The position numbers were made by a program, and so were the translations under genes. The notes below the pieces were generated by a model. That model had not been told where the DNA came from, ran no database searches, and saw only the letters and a program-made list of their open reading frames with translations. From Devosia sp. 2618 (GTDB lineage: Bacteria > Pseudomonadota > Alphaproteobacteria > Rhizobiales > Devosiaceae), in contig NZ_JBEPOO010000001.1 of NCBI RefSeq assembly GCF_040546815.1, forward strand, positions 2,356,001-2,420,000: 64,000 bases of DNA. Reading direction: 5' to 3'. This document shows, in pieces, positions 51,246-59,748 of this stretch (position 1 is its first letter; every line of letters starts with the position of its first letter).

Positions 51246-53242
51246 TAAAAGACGTGCCCGGTGGCGCTGGAAAGCTCGGTCTGCAATTGGCGATAGAGCA
51301 TCATCGTTTTGTCCAGATCCCGTTTCCACCACGAGCGCGCGCCGCCCTGTCGTGCCGCCATAATATCGAGCCGTTGGAGCGCTGCGGCGCTGTGGTCGAG
51401 CTGTTGCGTCAGCTCTGTTCGCGTTTGAGGCCCCGAGACGACCATAGCCGAAGCCGCGCGGTCGAGGAACTGAGCGGCAGACGCTTCATAGGCCAGCGTT
51501 GCCGCTTTCACACAGCGCGGTGCACCAAACAGATAGCGTGGCGCGCTGCGAGTGGCTTCAAGACGCAGCAAAGTTTGGGTAGCAGCATCGACGGCGTCGG
51601 CAATGGTGGTGCCATGCGGCAGCACCGGCGAGCGGATGCGCAGGCGATTGGCTTCGAAAATCGATAGGCCGCCCAAGCGCTTGGCCTCGGCCAGCAGCGG
51701 CCAGACATTGGCAAGGCGTGTCGGCTGGCGACGCAAGGTGCGGGTCAATGGCGCGACGGCATTTTGCAAAGCCAGCCCAAAACTGCCGGTGACGCTGATC
51801 GGCCAGATGCCGAGGAAAATCAGCGCTACCACCACATTGCCGATGAGAATGCCGATGATGCGATTGGTGGCCACGGCAATATCAAGGCTTGGGCTGAAGC
51901 CCTGCAGCACGCAAAGGAAAAAGGCCAGCGCCATTTGCCAGCCCATATATTGAATGCGGCCGCTGCCATTGGACACCCAGGCGGCGATGAAGGCGCCGAC
52001 GCCGACCAGGATCAGCAGGTGACCTATATCGGTCATGTGCGGCATGAAAAAGTAGATTGCGCCAATGCCCATGGCGGCGCCGATAATGCAGCCGGCGATG
52101 CGCAAAGCGGACTTGTGCAGAGTTTCACCGGCGCTGCCGAGCGCGACGTAAAAGCAGGTGATCATGGCGGTGTGGACTTCGAACCAGTCCCAGGCGGTAT
52201 AGATCATGTAGGTGATGACAACCGCCAGCAACGCCTTGAGCGCGAACTGGATATAGACGGGGTTGGTGAAGGCGTCTGGCGCCAGAAGTGCGGCCTTGGG
52301 TTCGGCGGAGTCAGCGATTTCGCTCAGCGTGCCGTTCCAAACGCCTACGAGATTTGCGGTCGCCCTAGACACGGCTCCCTGCGCGACCGGCGAATGGAAA
52401 TACGCAAGCGGCGCGCCCAGCTCCACGGCGTCGACAAGGGCGACAAGCGTGCGGCGTTGGTCGACCGTGTCGCCGCGGGGCAGCGCCAGAGCCAGGGCTA
52501 GCAGGCGTTGGCTTTCGGGGCCCATGGCGACGAGGCGGCGGCCTTCATCTTTGGAGAAATATCCGAACAGGCCACCCATGCGCGACACGGTGCTGAGTTC
52601 GCTCAGTCCCTCGGAGAGCAGCGCTTCGGCAGGTTCACGGGCGCTAACATCGCCTGCCAGCAGGCGTTCGGCCATGCGCAAACGTTCGGCCACGGCGCGG
52701 CGGGCCAGCTTGGCTGGATTGGGGCCGAACAGCACGTTGACGAGGATCAGCGTGGCCATGGGAAAAAACACCACAACCCACATCCAGCTCAGTCCCCGCG
52801 ACAGCAATTCCGGGATCGGCACGATGTCATAGAGCGTCATGACAAAGGCGAGCACGAAGCCAATGGTGGCGGCGATGGCGCCGATGCGGCTGGCTTGTGA
52901 GAAGAACATGCCGGCGAACGTGAAGACCACCAGCAGCGACAGCCGCAGCATGGGTTCGTCAGCGGCCAGCTGCAGGAAGACCAGCCCAAACAGGATGCCG
53001 ACCGAGGCGGCAATGATCAGCCCGGCGGCGATCAGAATGCCGGAGCCGGCATTGTTGCGCGATGCAAAAAAGATCAGGTAGCAGGATAGCGCCGCCTCGG
53101 GCACCTGCTGGCTCATGGCCACCAGTACAACGATGACGCAGGCCAGCGCCATGCGCAGCGAGCGGCCCAGCCGCCCGTCATAGGGCTTCAGTTCCTCGCG
53201 CAGAAAATCGAGAAGGCTGGCCCTAGTGTTTGGCGCTGCCAT
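51245..53242 (-). CDS. FUSC family inner-membrane transporter (AaeB-like)
   Basis: The protein has 665 residues with two clusters of membrane helices (about 30-170 and 370-500) separated by soluble parts, as in AaeB/YccS. Typical segments are SLRMALACVIVVLVAMSQQV near the start and AIKALLAVVITYMIYTAWDW-like sequence at the second cluster. AaeAB pumps export aromatic carboxylic acids in E. coli; the substrate here is unknown. The gene lies between the HlyD adaptor and OMF genes, with overlaps on both sides. Confidence 0.9.
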   Translation of the reverse strand: MAAPNTRASLLDFLREELKPYDGRLGRSLRMALACVIVVLVAMSQQVPEAALSCYLIFFASRNNAGSGILIAAGLIIAASVGILFGLVFLQLAADEPMLRLSLLVVFTFAGMFFSQASRIGAIAATIGFVLAFVMTLYDIVPIPELLSRGLSWMWVVVFFPMATLILVNVLFGPNPAKLARRAVAERLRMAERLLAGDVSAREPAEALLSEGLSELSTVSRMGGLFGYFSKDEGRRLVAMGPESQRLLALALALPRGDTVDQRRTLVALVDAVELGAPLAYFHSPVAQGAVSRATANLVGVWNGTLSEIADSAEPKAALLAPDAFTNPVYIQFALKALLAVVITYMIYTAWDWFEVHTAMITCFYVALGSAGETLHKSALRIAGCIIGAAMGIGAIYFFMPHMTDIGHLLILVGVGAFIAAWVSNGSGRIQYMGWQMALAFFLCVLQGFSPSLDIAVATNRIIGILIGNVVVALIFLGIWPISVTGSFGLALQNAVAPLTRTLRRQPTRLANVWPLLAEAKRLGGLSIFEANRLRIRSPVLPHGTTIADAVDAATQTLLRLEATRSAPRYLFGAPRCVKAATLAYEASAAQFLDRAASAMVVSGPQTRTELTQQLDHSAAALQRLDIMAARQGGARSWWKRDLDKTMMLYRQLQTELSSATGHVF

Positions 53243-54269
53243 CGCCCGTCTCGCCCTGGGATTCGGAAATGACGACGACGGCCGATGCCCCCACCCGCAT
53301 CAGCCCATCAGGCGGCTCATGCAGGTGAATATAGACCGGAAAGCGCTTGGCGACCTTGACCCAGTTGAGCGAGTTGGAGACCAGCGGCAGGCCCAGAATG
53401 GTGGCGGAATCCTCGGAGCGCACGCCCCAGCCAATGGCCGAAACGGTGCCTTGTATCGGATTTTTGGCATCGGCCATGACGAAGACCTGCGCCTCGTCGC
53501 CAATGGTGATGGAAGCTAGTTCGGTTTCACGGAAGAAGGCGACCGCCTCCCAGCCCGAGGTATCGATCAGCGAAAACACCGTCTGGCCGGTGATGACATA
53601 CTCACCTGGTGGCATGACAAGACCGACGATGCGGCCGTCGAAGGGCGCTCGGATGATGGTGTTGTCGAGGTCGCGCTGAGTGAGTGCCACGGTGGCGCGG
53701 GCTGTATCGACCTGCGCCTTACGGGTATCGAGTGTACCGATGATCTGCGTAGCGCCCTGCGACTGTTGCAGCGCCTGCTCGAGGCTGACCAGGGAGTCGT
53801 TGAGCGTGGTGCGCGCCTGATCGACCTGCTGAGCCGTGACGAAGCCGCGTTCGAGCAATGGCTCAAGGCGGTCGAGCGTCTGCTGAGCCAGATCAGCGTT
53901 GAACTGGGCGCGCTCGATCTGCTTTTGCGCGACATCGGCATTGCTTTGCTCGGTGGCGATATTGCGCTCGCCCTGCGCGACTTCGGACTCGGCGGCGCGC
54001 AGTTCGGCCTGCGCCTGATCGAGCCGTAACTGATAGGGCTCCGGATCGATGCGGAACAAGATATCGCCCTTGCTGACCCGGGCGTTGTTGCTCACCTCAA
54101 TGGCGATGACACGGCCCGGCACGGTGGACGAAATATGAACAATCGGCGCCTCGATTTCGGCGACATCGGAGCGCGGGCTGGTGACGTTGGTGGCCCAGGC
54201 CACATAGATCAGCACAATGGTGGCGACGATGATGCCGTAGCCGATGATTTTTCCGAGCAGAGAACGCAT
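53223..54269 (-). CDS. HlyD/AaeA-like periplasmic adaptor protein
   Basis: The protein has 348 residues. One N-terminal membrane helix (IIGYGIIVATIVLIYVAWA) anchors it. A split lipoyl domain (VPGRVIAIEVSNNARVSKGD and IIRAPFDGRIVGLVMPPGEY) flanks a helical hairpin rich in Gln/Ala from about 75 to 190. It should link the FUSC pump to the OMF lipoprotein. The ATG at 54269 overlaps the stop of the upstream small membrane-protein gene (TGATG), so the longer frame to 54329 is unlikely. Confidence 0.91.
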   Translation of the reverse strand: MRSLLGKIIGYGIIVATIVLIYVAWATNVTSPRSDVAEIEAPIVHISSTVPGRVIAIEVSNNARVSKGDILFRIDPEPYQLRLDQAQAELRAAESEVAQGERNIATEQSNADVAQKQIERAQFNADLAQQTLDRLEPLLERGFVTAQQVDQARTTLNDSLVSLEQALQQSQGATQIIGTLDTRKAQVDTARATVALTQRDLDNTIIRAPFDGRIVGLVMPPGEYVITGQTVFSLIDTSGWEAVAFFRETELASITIGDEAQVFVMADAKNPIQGTVSAIGWGVRSEDSATILGLPLVSNSLNWVKVAKRFPVYIHLHEPPDGLMRVGASAVVVISESQGETGDGSAKH

Positions 54270-54553
54270 CAGCCGATCACTCCCGACCACACAAGCCATC
54301 CAAGGATGCCGCAACCGATCGTCAGACACAGGTAGACCAGCGGCGGCGCCGGCAGATGTTCATCGAGCCTCAGGCGGATCAGCAGTGCCCGAACGATCAG
54401 CGTGACCACGACGCCACCGACGGCGCAGATGATCCAGGCGGGGAAAAACGATCCGAAAACGGGCACCGAGGGGGCGCGGGCCGTACCGGTGCATCCCACC
54501 GAACAAAGCGCTGCCACCACTGCCAGAAAGAGCCTGATCATGTGAGCTTTCAT
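54269..54553 (-). CDS. Small membrane protein (YtcA-like)
   Basis: The protein has 94 residues. An N-terminal hydrophobic stretch ends in CSVGCTG, which may be a lipoprotein site. Two further membrane helices follow (FPAWIICAVGGVVVTLIVRA and LVYLCLTIGCGILGWLVWSG). Small proteins of this kind, called YtcA, precede HlyD and FUSC genes in other bacteria. It is the first gene of the efflux operon. The start may instead be the Met four codons later at 54541. Confidence 0.75.
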   Translation of the reverse strand: MKAHMIRLFLAVVAALCSVGCTGTARAPSVPVFGSFFPAWIICAVGGVVVTLIVRALLIRLRLDEHLPAPPLVYLCLTIGCGILGWLVWSGVIG

Positions 54554-54679
54554 GAACGTTCCAGGTTTCGATACCTGACCTACACATAGATTTCTGCGCG
54601 GGTAAACCTCGCGGCGCCATGGCCAAAGCTTTGCCCACCGACAAAATAGCGGTGACACTACGACGGCGCTTACGCAGAA

Positions 54680-55567
54680 CTACTCGACGCTTTGGCGGAG
54701 TTGGCCGAGCCGTGCATGGGTATCGATGGCGCGGCCGACATTGCCGGCGGCGAGACAATGGGTGAGCAGATCGGCCACCACCATGGCCCCGATGGCAGAG
54801 CTCGCCAGCTTCGACGCGACGCCCATGGATTGGATGGCGACGGTGACCCGCTCGCGATAGGCCTCGTGCAGCTGCACGCCGGAAACGAGGATCGTCTTGG
54901 CGCCGATGGCATTGGCATGCGCGATCAGCGCTTCGATATCCTTGCGCTGCACCGCCGCTTGAAACACCACGAGCACATCGCCGGAACGCATGCCGACCAC
55001 ATCATTGGCGAGGGTGAAATTGCTCGATGCCAATACGCGGGTGCGCAGCCCTGCCCGCAGCAGACCGATTGCCAGATGGCGGGCCGGTTGCTCGGACGTG
55101 CCCATGCCAAGGCACCAGACCGTATCGGCGCCTTCCAGCGCGGCAACGGCGCGATCAATGGCGTCTGGATCCACTGCCTGCTGGGTGGCCTCGACCAGTT
55201 CGAGCGCGGCGGCAAACACCGCATCCCGCGCCGTGCCTGCGTCGCTGCCGACGGCTTGGTAACGACGCTCAAGCCGACGCGGCACCGAGCTGGTGCGGGC
55301 AATTGAACGCGTCACCTGCCGCTTGAGTTCTGGCAGGCCCGAAAAACCGAGCCGCCTGGCGGTGCGGATCACTGTTGCGTCGCTGGTGCCAGTCGACTGA
55401 GCGAGCATGTCGCCGCTCAGAAAAGCCAGTTCGGCCGGCGGCAGTTGCAGCAAATGGTCGGCGACAAGCCGCTCGGCGCGGCTGAAGCTGGCGGCATTCG
55501 CATCATACCGCTGCCGCAACAGCTCATGCGCCGTCGATGAGCCCGGATCGTCGTGGTCGTGATTCAT
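54680..55567 (-). CDS. RpiR/MurR family regulator (HTH plus SIS domain)
   Basis: The protein has 295 residues. An N-terminal HTH_6 domain (DMLAQSTGTSDATVIRTARR, then LGFSGLPELKRQV) is followed by a SIS sugar-phosphate-binding domain (VWCLGMGTSEQPARHLAIGL, and DVLVVFQAAVQRKDIEALIA). RpiR proteins usually sense sugar phosphates. It begins 18 bp after the stop of the iron-importer ATPase gene on the same strand and is probably transcribed with it, an unexpected pairing. No good ribosome site precedes the ATG. Confidence 0.88.
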   Translation of the reverse strand: MNHDHDDPGSSTAHELLRQRYDANAASFSRAERLVADHLLQLPPAELAFLSGDMLAQSTGTSDATVIRTARRLGFSGLPELKRQVTRSIARTSSVPRRLERRYQAVGSDAGTARDAVFAAALELVEATQQAVDPDAIDRAVAALEGADTVWCLGMGTSEQPARHLAIGLLRAGLRTRVLASSNFTLANDVVGMRSGDVLVVFQAAVQRKDIEALIAHANAIGAKTILVSGVQLHEAYRERVTVAIQSMGVASKLASSAIGAMVVADLLTHCLAAGNVGRAIDTHARLGQLRQSVE

Positions 55568-55585
55568 GGCGGTGACGCTAGCATA

Positions 55586-56404
55586 TCAAAGCGTCGGCTT
55601 GTCGAAGACGGCGCAGGCCAGAGGCAAACAAAGCGGTGTGCCATCAATGGGATGGGGGATAACCGTGGCGCTGACGCCGAACACCTTCAAGATGAGGTCA
55701 GGCGTCAGCAGTTCGGTCGGCGAGCCCGCTGCTAGAATGCCTCCATCGGCCACCGCGATGATGTGGTGCGCATATTGAGCGGCGTGATTGAGATCATGCA
55801 TCACCATCACCACCGTACGCCCCTGCTCGGCATTGAGCTGGCGCAGCAGTTGCAGCACTTCCATCTGGTGGGCGATATCGAGATATGTAGTTGGCTCGTC
55901 GAGCAAAAGAATCGGCGTTTCCTGCGCCAGCGCCATTGCGATCCAGGCGCGTTGACGCTGGCCGCCGGACAGACGATGCAGCGGCCGCTCGGCTAGATCC
56001 AGCAGCCCCGCCGCTGCGAGCGATTGCTCGACGACTTCCTCGTCATGCGCACTCGGTTGGGACAGGAACCCCTTATGCGGATAGCGGCCAAAGCGGCAAA
56101 GCTGACGCACCGTCAGACCATCAGGCGCAATAGGGCTTTGCGGCAACAGGGCCAGCAGACGGGCCACCGCCTTGCGAGGGCTGGTGACGATGTTCTTGCC
56201 ATCGAGCAGCACCGTGCCGTCCAGCGGATCGAGCACGCGACCAAGTGTGCGCAACAGCGTGGACTTGCCACTGCCATTGGCCCCGATCAGTGCGGTTATT
56301 TTGCCGTCAGGGATGGAGGCGGAGACTTTGTCGAGAATGACGACGCCGGGATAACCGACGCTGAGGCGGTCGGCATGCAGGCGGTCTAGATGCGGGTTAG
56401 CCAC
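55586..56404 (-). CDS. Iron-siderophore ABC transporter ATP-binding protein (FecE/FepC-like)
   Basis: The ATPase has 272 residues. Walker A GANGSGKST is at 41-49, the signature is [17 protein letters not shown], and Walker B is ILLLDEPTTYLDIAH, the form typical of FecE/FepC. The frame is open to 56509, but GGGAGG lies before a GTG at 56404, which overlaps the permease stop by eight bases and fits the domain start. The product energises the two permeases upstream. Confidence 0.92.
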   Translation of the reverse strand: MANPHLDRLHADRLSVGYPGVVILDKVSASIPDGKITALIGANGSGKSTLLRTLGRVLDPLDGTVLLDGKNIVTSPRKAVARLLALLPQSPIAPDGLTVRQLCRFGRYPHKGFLSQPSAHDEEVVEQSLAAAGLLDLAERPLHRLSGGQRQRAWIAMALAQETPILLLDEPTTYLDIAHQMEVLQLLRQLNAEQGRTVVMVMHDLNHAAQYAHHIIAVADGGILAAGSPTELLTPDLILKVFGVSATVIPHPIDGTPLCLPLACAVFDKPTL

Positions 56405-57413
56405 GGCGTCGTGCCTCCCAGAGCAGCAGGAATAACAGATACGGCCCGCCAATGACGGAGGCAACAATACCGGCGGGAATTTCATTGGGCAGCGCCACCA
56501 GCCGCCCAAGCAAATCGGCTAGCAACATGGCGAGAGAACCAACCAGCGCCGTCGCAGGCAACAAATGCACAGCGCGCGAGCCGACCATCAGCCGGGCGAT
56601 ATGTGGTGCCAAGAGGCCAAGGAAACCAATGCTGCCGACGCTGGCAACGGCACCCGCCGTCAGCGCCACCGCTGTCACGATCATGCCCGCCCGCAACAGG
56701 CCGGGGGAAATGCCAAGGCTGGTCAGGCTGTCATCGCCAAAGGCCGACAGGTCGAGCATTGAAGACACGATCAGCACCGCAGGCAGGCAGGCCAGCAGCC
56801 AGATCGACAGAGCCCTGATGTCACCGGCATTGCTGCCGTAAACGCTACCCGCCAGCCAGACCATGCTCTGGTCGATACCGCCGGGAAACCGCACCATCAG
56901 GTATTGCATGGCCGCCTGCGCCAGCGCGCCGATGGCGACACCAACCAGCGCCAAAGTGGTCACCCCACCGCCCAGTCCGCGACCGATCAGCAGCAATAGC
57001 CCAGCCGCCAGCCCTGCCCCGCCGACAACGCCGACCGGAATGGCCCAGACCTGCCAGATCGGGGGCAGGAAGATCACTGCCAGCATGGCGCCCAACCCAG
57101 CGCCCTTGGTGATGCCCACCACATCGGGAGAAGCCAGCGGGTTGCGCAAGGCGCCCTGCAGCAGCAGTCCGGCAACGGCCAGCGCTGCACCCGACATCAA
57201 GGATATGACGACGCGCGGCAGGCGGTATTGATTGATGATGAACGCATCAGCGCCGCCGAACAGCCCATCGACCACCTGCGATAACGATAGCGGCACGGCA
57301 CCCAGCGACATGCTGAGCAGTGCCAGAAAGATTGTCAGCGCGAGCAGCAACAGGCAGACCGAGGTGGCGCGCAGCAGAGGGTGAACGGTTGTGGGCACAG
57401 AAAGAGCGGTCAT
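56397..57413 (-). CDS. Iron-siderophore ABC transporter permease (FecD-like)
   Basis: The permease has 338 residues and about ten helices of the FecCD family. Landmarks are GALRNPLASPDVVGITKGAG after the second helix and SVGSIGFLGLLAPHIARLMV, plus ALPNEIPAGIVASVIGGPYL near the C-terminus. It forms a heterodimer with the next permease. The start overlaps the previous stop by four bases. Confidence 0.93.
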   Translation of the reverse strand: MTALSVPTTVHPLLRATSVCLLLLALTIFLALLSMSLGAVPLSLSQVVDGLFGGADAFIINQYRLPRVVISLMSGAALAVAGLLLQGALRNPLASPDVVGITKGAGLGAMLAVIFLPPIWQVWAIPVGVVGGAGLAAGLLLLIGRGLGGGVTTLALVGVAIGALAQAAMQYLMVRFPGGIDQSMVWLAGSVYGSNAGDIRALSIWLLACLPAVLIVSSMLDLSAFGDDSLTSLGISPGLLRAGMIVTAVALTAGAVASVGSIGFLGLLAPHIARLMVGSRAVHLLPATALVGSLAMLLADLLGRLVALPNEIPAGIVASVIGGPYLLFLLLWEARRRG

Positions 57414-58429
57414 CTGGTGCGATGCTTCCAGGTGATGATCAGGAACGCGGGCGCGCCGATCAGGGCGGTCACGATGCCCACAGGCAATTCGGACGGATAG
57501 CCGACGAGCTTGCCCGCCAGATCTGCTGCAACCAGCAATGCCGCACCGCCAAGCGCGCTCAGGATCAGCAGGGTGCGTTGGTCTTCGCCTGCAAGGCGAC
57601 GGATAATATGGGGTACCATGAGGCCGACAAAGCCCACCGGCCCAGCCACCGCAACGGCGGAACCCGCCAGTACAACAATAAGAATGGACGCAAGACCGCC
57701 AACGCGACGCGCATTCTGGCCGAGCGAACGGCCGGTGCTATCGTCGAGCGCCAAGAGGCCAAAGTGATGTCCGGCGGCGATCGCCGTGCTGATGCCCAGC
57801 AACGTGAACGGCAGGATAACCCAGACCTTGGGCCACTGCGCCGAAGTCACCGAACCGGCGAGCCAGAACACGATATCCTGGGCCGCGTTGTTGGCGATCA
57901 GGATACCCTGCACCAGAGCCGCCAGCACCAGCTGAATGGAAATACCCGCCAGCGCCAGCTTCATCGGGGTAATCGCGCCCGATAGCGACAGCACCCACAT
58001 TAGGAATCCGACGCCTGCAGCGCCAACAAAGGCTGGCAGCACCATGCCCCACAGCGCAACGCCGGGGAACGACACGACGCAAATGACAATGGCCAGCGCC
58101 GCACCGGCATTGATGCCAAAGGTCTGCGGCGAAGCGAGCGGATTGCGCGTCAGAGTTTGAATCAGCACGCCGGCGACACCCAGATTGGCGCCCACCAGAA
58201 TGGTCAGGATGACGCGTGGCAGCCGCACATCATGGATCAAAGCGCTATCGACCGAGCCATCGCGGAAAAACAATGCCGTCAGCGAGCGTTCGAGAGACAG
58301 CCCAGCAGCGCCCACCATCAGACTGGCGATGGCCGCTGCGGCCATGAGCGCGAGCAAAACCACGCCGACCACGATGGATCGGCGCGCGTCGCGCTGGATA
58401 GGGGGCGAGGTGAGAAGGGGCACGGTCAT
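57410..58429 (-). CDS. Iron-siderophore ABC transporter permease (FecC-like)
   Basis: The permease has 339 residues with the same FecCD landmarks: TLTRNPLASPQTFGINAGAA, GPVGFVGLMVPHIIRRLAGE and GYPSELPVGIVTALIGAPAF. It is the second gene of the operon, 24 bp after the binding-protein gene. The two permeases are clearly paralogous. Confidence 0.93.
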   Translation of the reverse strand: MTVPLLTSPPIQRDARRSIVVGVVLLALMAAAAIASLMVGAAGLSLERSLTALFFRDGSVDSALIHDVRLPRVILTILVGANLGVAGVLIQTLTRNPLASPQTFGINAGAALAIVICVVSFPGVALWGMVLPAFVGAAGVGFLMWVLSLSGAITPMKLALAGISIQLVLAALVQGILIANNAAQDIVFWLAGSVTSAQWPKVWVILPFTLLGISTAIAAGHHFGLLALDDSTGRSLGQNARRVGGLASILIVVLAGSAVAVAGPVGFVGLMVPHIIRRLAGEDQRTLLILSALGGAALLVAADLAGKLVGYPSELPVGIVTALIGAPAFLIITWKHRTR

Positions 58430-58453
58430 AGCCGACGCCCCTCCCCCAATAGC

Positions 58454-59395
58454 TTATTTTGCATTGAAGACTTTGCTGAGGATATCGTTGGCAATCAGCT
58501 CGGCCGTGCGCAGATCGCGGAAGCGGGCATATTGATTGCGATCGACTTCAAATACCATGCCGGTCTTGACGGCCTCGATGCCCTGCCAGGCCGCGTTGTC
58601 CTGTACCTGATCAAAGATCGTGCCACCTGGATCGGTCGCCACCAGCATCACGTCTGGATTGACGGCAACGAGACGCTCAAGGCCAACGCCGCTTTCGACG
58701 GGCACATCAGCCTCGACGGCAGCCTGCACACCAATCGCGTCAAACACCGAACCGCTGAACGATGCCGACGTATGCAGCGACCAGGCATCGGTCGTGGCCA
58801 CGGCCAGAAGGAAACGGCGGTTGTCGCCATCGGGGATCTTGTCGGCAATCGCGGCCATGGCGGCCTCGTGGTCAGCCACAACCTTTTCGCCCTTGGCCTT
58901 GTCGCCAATGGCGTCAGCGATGGTCACCACCGCGTCCTTGATGTCTTCATAGCTGCCATCCCAGCTGTTGAGCACGATGGTCGGCGCGATTGCGCTGAGC
59001 TGCTCGTAAACGGCAGCATGGCGGCGCAGATCCGCGATGATCAGGTCAGGCTTGAGCGCGCTGACCAGTTCAAGGTTTGGCTCGAGGCGCGTGCCAACCG
59101 AAGAATATTCGATGGTCTTGCCGAGTAGCTGCGCAATGCGCTCTGGCTGGTTGTCGTCGGTGACACCGACGGGCGTTACGCCCAGCGAATCCAGCGCCTG
59201 AACAAAGGAGAATTCCAGCGCCACGATACGGACTGGCTTACCGGTGATTTCGGTGGTGCCCAGCTCATGAGTGATCGTGCGGGTGTCCTGCGCCATAGCT
59301 GCGCCGGTCATGGTCAGCGCAAAAGCCAGCGCCGTCGCCACCAGCGATTTCCAGCCGGCCTTGGCCCGGCCAGTAGAGGTAAAATCTGCGTTCAT
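58454..59395 (-). CDS. Iron-siderophore substrate-binding protein (FecB-like)
   Basis: This periplasmic protein has 313 residues. The signal peptide is long, with a charged start (MNADFTSTGRAKAGWKS) and cleavage near GAAMA-QD. The mature part has the class III fold: GKPVRIVALEFSFVQALDSL, LVSALKPDLIIADLRRHAAV and LVAVNPDVMLVATDPGG. This pattern is typical of ferric citrate or hydroxamate-type binders. AGAGGACG precedes the ATG at 59395. The AT-rich stretch at 59505-59535 probably holds the promoter. No Fur, Irr or RirA box was recognised. Confidence 0.9.
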   Translation of the reverse strand: MNADFTSTGRAKAGWKSLVATALAFALTMTGAAMAQDTRTITHELGTTEITGKPVRIVALEFSFVQALDSLGVTPVGVTDDNQPERIAQLLGKTIEYSSVGTRLEPNLELVSALKPDLIIADLRRHAAVYEQLSAIAPTIVLNSWDGSYEDIKDAVVTIADAIGDKAKGEKVVADHEAAMAAIADKIPDGDNRRFLLAVATTDAWSLHTSASFSGSVFDAIGVQAAVEADVPVESGVGLERLVAVNPDVMLVATDPGGTIFDQVQDNAAWQGIEAVKTGMVFEVDRNQYARFRDLRTAELIANDILSKVFNAK

Positions 59396-59710
59396 ATCGT
59401 CCTCTTTGCGGAGTGAGCCCGGCTCGTCACTGCGTGCGAACCCCAGCTCGCCGCGCCATCGCACGGCATGTCGCGCTTCCTACATTTCTGTAGCGAAGAT
59501 GACAATATAACTTGTGTAAATTTCTCATGTTTTGTGGGGGAGGGCGGATTGGTGGGTCACCAAATTGCACCACCGCGGTGCCGTTTCCCCAGCAGTTGTC
59601 CCGCGCGTCATTGCCTCTAACTACCGTCCCTAAGGCCGCCCGCCTCCGTAAGCCTCAGGCGTTTTCCACCGACCCTTACCCACCCTTGACAGTTTTAAGC
59701 CTCCGCGCAA

Positions 59711-59733
59711 TAGTTCGTTCTGTCACCGAACTA
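59711..59733. promoter_or_regulatory. TAGTTCG-9 bp-CGAACTA inverted repeat upstream of the ROK gene
   Basis: TAGTTCG at 59711-59717 and CGAACTA at 59727-59733 are perfect inverted copies with a 9-bp centre. The repeat ends 15 bp before the proposed TTG start of the ROK regulator. It could be its own operator. Evidence is the symmetry and position only. Confidence 0.4.
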
Positions 59734-59748
59734 ACTGGATGTCTTCTT

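Noticed and set aside
59396..59511. Fur, Irr or RirA box upstream of the iron importer
   Set aside because: The region is partly AT-rich, but no convincing match to any of these iron motifs could be found by eye.
59512..59748. Extended N-terminus of the ROK regulator
   Set aside because: The open frame continues, but the translation is Pro/Arg/Ser-rich with no conserved features, and ROK regulators start just before the HTH.
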